From the NCBI GenBank assembly GCA_051877275.1, contig JBJEIS010000200.1:1-6902 (forward strand): a stretch of 6,902 nt of DNA, written 5' to 3'. The DNA comes from RUG11462 sp051877275 (GTDB lineage: Bacteria > Bacillota > Clostridia > Oscillospirales > Acutalibacteraceae). The notes below the pieces were generated by a model. The model did no database searches and was not told the DNA's origin. It saw nothing but the letters and a program-made list of their open reading frames with translations. Shown here in pieces: positions 4,834 to 6,902 of this stretch; positions within the stretch are counted from its first letter, which is position 1, and the number at the start of each line of letters is the position of its first letter. Both the position numbers and the translations under genes were made by a program.

Positions 4834-6612
4834 ATGAAGTATATAAAAAATTATCCGCGTCCTCAATTTGTAAGAGACGAATGGGAAAATTTGAACGGAG
4901 AATGGGATTTTTCCTTTGATGATGAAAATAACGGTGAGAAAGAAAAATACTTTATAAACTTTCCTGCAGAAAATAGAATTAATGTGCCGTTTACATATGA
5001 AACAAAATTAAGCGGGATTGAAGATGAAAGCGTTCATTATTCAGTATGGTACAGCAGAAAAATTAATGTTTTAAAAGAACAAATTCAGAATAAAAACATT
5101 CTGTTGCATTTTGAGGGAAGCGATTATTTAACAAAAGTTTGGATTAACGGAAAATATGTCGGCAAAAACGAAGGCGGTTATTCCAGATTTTCATTTGAAA
5201 TAAATAATTATCTTAAAGAAGGCGAAAATGAATTAGTTGTTAAAGCAGAAGATTCATTGGCTAAAGAACAGCCGAGAGGGAAGCAAAGATATGAAAAAGA
5301 GAGCTTTGCTTGTTGGTATGTGCAAACTACGGGAATTTGGAAAACCGTTTGGATTGAATATGTGCCGAAATTCTACATTAAAAATGTAAAAATCACGCCT
5401 GATGCAGATAGTGAAACCGTTAAGTTAGTTTATGAAACAAATATATCTGAAAAACAGTTTGAAGATAATGAGTTTTATATTGAAACTAAAATTTCATTTG
5501 CCGATGAAGTTTTAAATACCGTAAAAAAGCATCTTACAAGTTCAAGTTGGCAAGATGAAATCAGAATATGTGAAAATGATGATATAAAGATAAAAAAATG
5601 GTCGCCGCAAAGTCCTGATTTGTATGATATTAGCTTTAAATTATACTGTAACTCAGAACAACAGACGGATACTGTATATTCTTATTTTGGCGTCAGAAAA
5701 ATATCTGTGCAGAATGATAAGATACTGTTAAATGATGAGGAACTGTATTTGCGGTTAATATTAGACCAAGGTTATTGGCAGGAGTCTCATTTAACACCTC
5801 CGAATGAAGAGGCATTGATAAGAGATATTGACACTGTGTTGGAATACGGATATAATGGTGTAAGAAAACACCAAAAGGTTGAGGACGAGCGTTTTTTATA
5901 TTGGTGTGATGTAAAAGGCGTTCTCGTTTGGGGCGAGATGGCAAGTTGTTATAATTTTAATGACAAGGCTGTGCAGAATTTTGTCGGTCAATGGCTTAAG
6001 GTTGTAAAGCAGAACTATAATCACCCGTCTATAATAACATGGGTTCCGATAAACGAATCTTGGGGAGTTGGAAATATTCATGAGTGTGAAATGCAGCAGA
6101 GTTATGCTAACAGTTTATATTATCTGACTAAATCAATAGATTCAACAAGACCTGTTATTTCGAGTGATGGATGGGAACATACAATATCTGATATAATAAC
6201 GATTCATGATTATAATCAAGACGGCAATGCGCTTTATGATACATACTCCGATGATGAAAAAACGGTGCTGAAGAGCGAAAAAGCTAATAATGTTAATCGC
6301 TATCTTTTTGCAAAAGGATATGAGTATAAAGGGCAGCCGGTTATTATGAGCGAATACGGCGGAATATCTCTGAAATCAGAAGATGGTTGGTATGGATACG
6401 GTGACGGCGAGAATAATGAGTATGAATTTTTTGAAAGATATGAAGCATTAACAAAAGCGATACAGAGTATTCCTTATATTAAAGGATATTGTTATACTCA
6501 GCTTTCCGATGTTCAGCAAGAGAAAAACGGATTAGTATGTGAAAACAGAAAAGATAAGTTCAGTGATATGATTAAAAGCAAAATTAAGAAAGTGAATCAG
6601 TCAAAAATATGA
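4834..6612 (+). CDS. Glycoside hydrolase family 2 (beta-galactosidase/beta-glucuronidase-like)
   Basis: The product has 592 residues and no signal peptide, so it is a cytoplasmic enzyme. The N-terminal jelly-roll sugar-binding domain (about 1-180) opens with YPRPQFVRDEWENLNGEWDF and includes HFEGSDYLTKVWINGKYVG. An immunoglobulin-like domain (about 180-290) ends in YFGVRK. A TIM barrel (about 295-592) carries LILDQGYW, GYNGVRKHQKVED and VWGEMAS. The acid/base is Glu408 in PINESWG and the nucleophile is Glu507 in MSEYGG, both intact and about 100 residues apart as usual for retaining GH2 enzymes. The length fits the short GH2 group lacking the extra C-terminal domains of LacZ. The substrate (beta-galactoside, beta-glucuronide, beta-mannoside or other) cannot be assigned. 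ATG 4834 has GGAGAA (4822-4827) 6 nt upstream. It is probably co-transcribed with the esterase before it and the GH13 gene after it. Confidence 0.92.
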   Translation: MKYIKNYPRPQFVRDEWENLNGEWDFSFDDENNGEKEKYFINFPAENRINVPFTYETKLSGIEDESVHYSVWYSRKINVLKEQIQNKNILLHFEGSDYLTKVWINGKYVGKNEGGYSRFSFEINNYLKEGENELVVKAEDSLAKEQPRGKQRYEKESFACWYVQTTGIWKTVWIEYVPKFYIKNVKITPDADSETVKLVYETNISEKQFEDNEFYIETKISFADEVLNTVKKHLTSSSWQDEIRICENDDIKIKKWSPQSPDLYDISFKLYCNSEQQTDTVYSYFGVRKISVQNDKILLNDEELYLRLILDQGYWQESHLTPPNEEALIRDIDTVLEYGYNGVRKHQKVEDERFLYWCDVKGVLVWGEMASCYNFNDKAVQNFVGQWLKVVKQNYNHPSIITWVPINESWGVGNIHECEMQQSYANSLYYLTKSIDSTRPVISSDGWEHTISDIITIHDYNQDGNALYDTYSDDEKTVLKSEKANNVNRYLFAKGYEYKGQPVIMSEYGGISLKSEDGWYGYGDGENNEYEFFERYEALTKAIQSIPYIKGYCYTQLSDVQQEKNGLVCENRKDKFSDMIKSKIKKVNQSKI

Positions 6613-6670
6613 TTAGCTTTTGTTGCTTTTTTTGATATAAAATAAAGTTTTTAGAGGAGATAATATTTTT

Positions 6671-6902
6671 ATGAGTAGACAACCAAAATGGCTTGATAAT
6701 GCGGTGTTTTATGAAATTTATCCGCAGTCGTTTAATGACACAAACGCAGACGGTATCGGTGATATTAATGGCATTATCGAAAAGCTTGATTATATAAAAG
6801 AGTTAGGAGCAACTGCTATTTGGCTGAATCCTTGTTTTCAGTCGCCTTTTATGGATGCAGGCTATGATATTTCCGATTTCTATACTGTAGCGCCGCGTTA
6901 TG
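6671..6902 (+). CDS. GH13 alpha-amylase-family enzyme, N-terminal part (runs off window)
   Basis: An open frame from ATG 6671 reaches the window end, giving 77 residues. The motifs VFYEIYPQSFNDTNADGIGD, KLDYIKELGATAIWLNPC and DAGYDISDFYTVAPRY are the classical first strands of the GH13 barrel, as in alpha-glucosidases, oligo-1,6-glucosidases and trehalose synthases. There is no signal peptide, so a cytoplasmic alpha-glucan or sucrose/trehalose-type enzyme is likely. The catalytic Asp/Glu/Asp lie beyond the window. GAGGAG (6654-6659) lies about 11 nt before the ATG, slightly long but acceptable. It is 58 bp downstream of the GH2 gene with no convincing terminator between, so it is probably the same operon. 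Confidence 0.9.
   Translation, partial: MSRQPKWLDNAVFYEIYPQSFNDTNADGIGDINGIIEKLDYIKELGATAIWLNPCFQSPFMDAGYDISDFYTVAPRY

Noticed and set aside
6602..6632. Possible terminator between the GH2 and GH13 genes
   Set aside because: A T tract is present (GCTTTTTTT), but the only stems are three bases (AGC/GCT) or a weak CAAAA/TTTTG pair. That is not enough for an intrinsic terminator.

Overview
The window looks like a draft or metagenome-assembled contig from an AT-rich, low-GC Gram-positive bacterium, most likely a gut Clostridia (Oscillospiraceae/Lachnospiraceae-like) organism. The grounds are a type III glutamine synthetase, a TRAM/Fe-S RlmD-type methyltransferase, strong GGAGG-type ribosome binding sites, two TTG starts and carbohydrate-utilisation genes. 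This placement is inference, since no taxonomic marker was searched. A run of exactly 100 N (1527-1626) marks a scaffold gap inside one gene. All recognised genes lie on the + strand.

Layout: 2-670 is the C-terminal third of a type III glutamine synthetase (glnN), closed by a strong intrinsic terminator. A near-consensus promoter (718-746) then drives a complete class A RNase P RNA gene (rnpB, 753-1089), followed by its own terminator. Fifteen bases further on starts rlmD (1144-2349), a 23S rRNA uracil-5-methyltransferase interrupted by the gap.

The 3' end of rlmD carries a 17-bp sequence that recurs exactly at 3845-3861, where it still reads in frame as a plausible native RlmD C-terminus (TVCLLVSEK-stop). 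The roughly 1.5 kb between the copies looks like an inserted accessory segment. It holds a cupin-like gene remnant, a 25-codon ORF, a two-domain protein with an N-terminal VFGEG-type module and a C-terminal SRA/PUA-like domain, and a MutT-like Nudix hydrolase 4 bp downstream. No integrase is visible, so the segment would be a remnant, a trans-mobilised mini-element or a cargo scar.

Past the second repeat, a carbohydrate cluster begins: a secreted lipoprotein esterase of the BD-FAE type (3901-4803), a cytoplasmic family 2 glycoside hydrolase (4834-6612) and the start of a GH13 alpha-amylase-family enzyme (6671 to the window end). Their spacing (30 and 58 bp) fits one operon that de-esterifies glycans outside the membrane and hydrolyses oligosaccharides inside the cell.

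The observations most worth following are the direct-repeat-flanked insertion at rlmD, the SRA-like plus Nudix pair it carries, and an RNase P RNA whose P15 loop lacks the canonical GGU that binds the tRNA CCA end.
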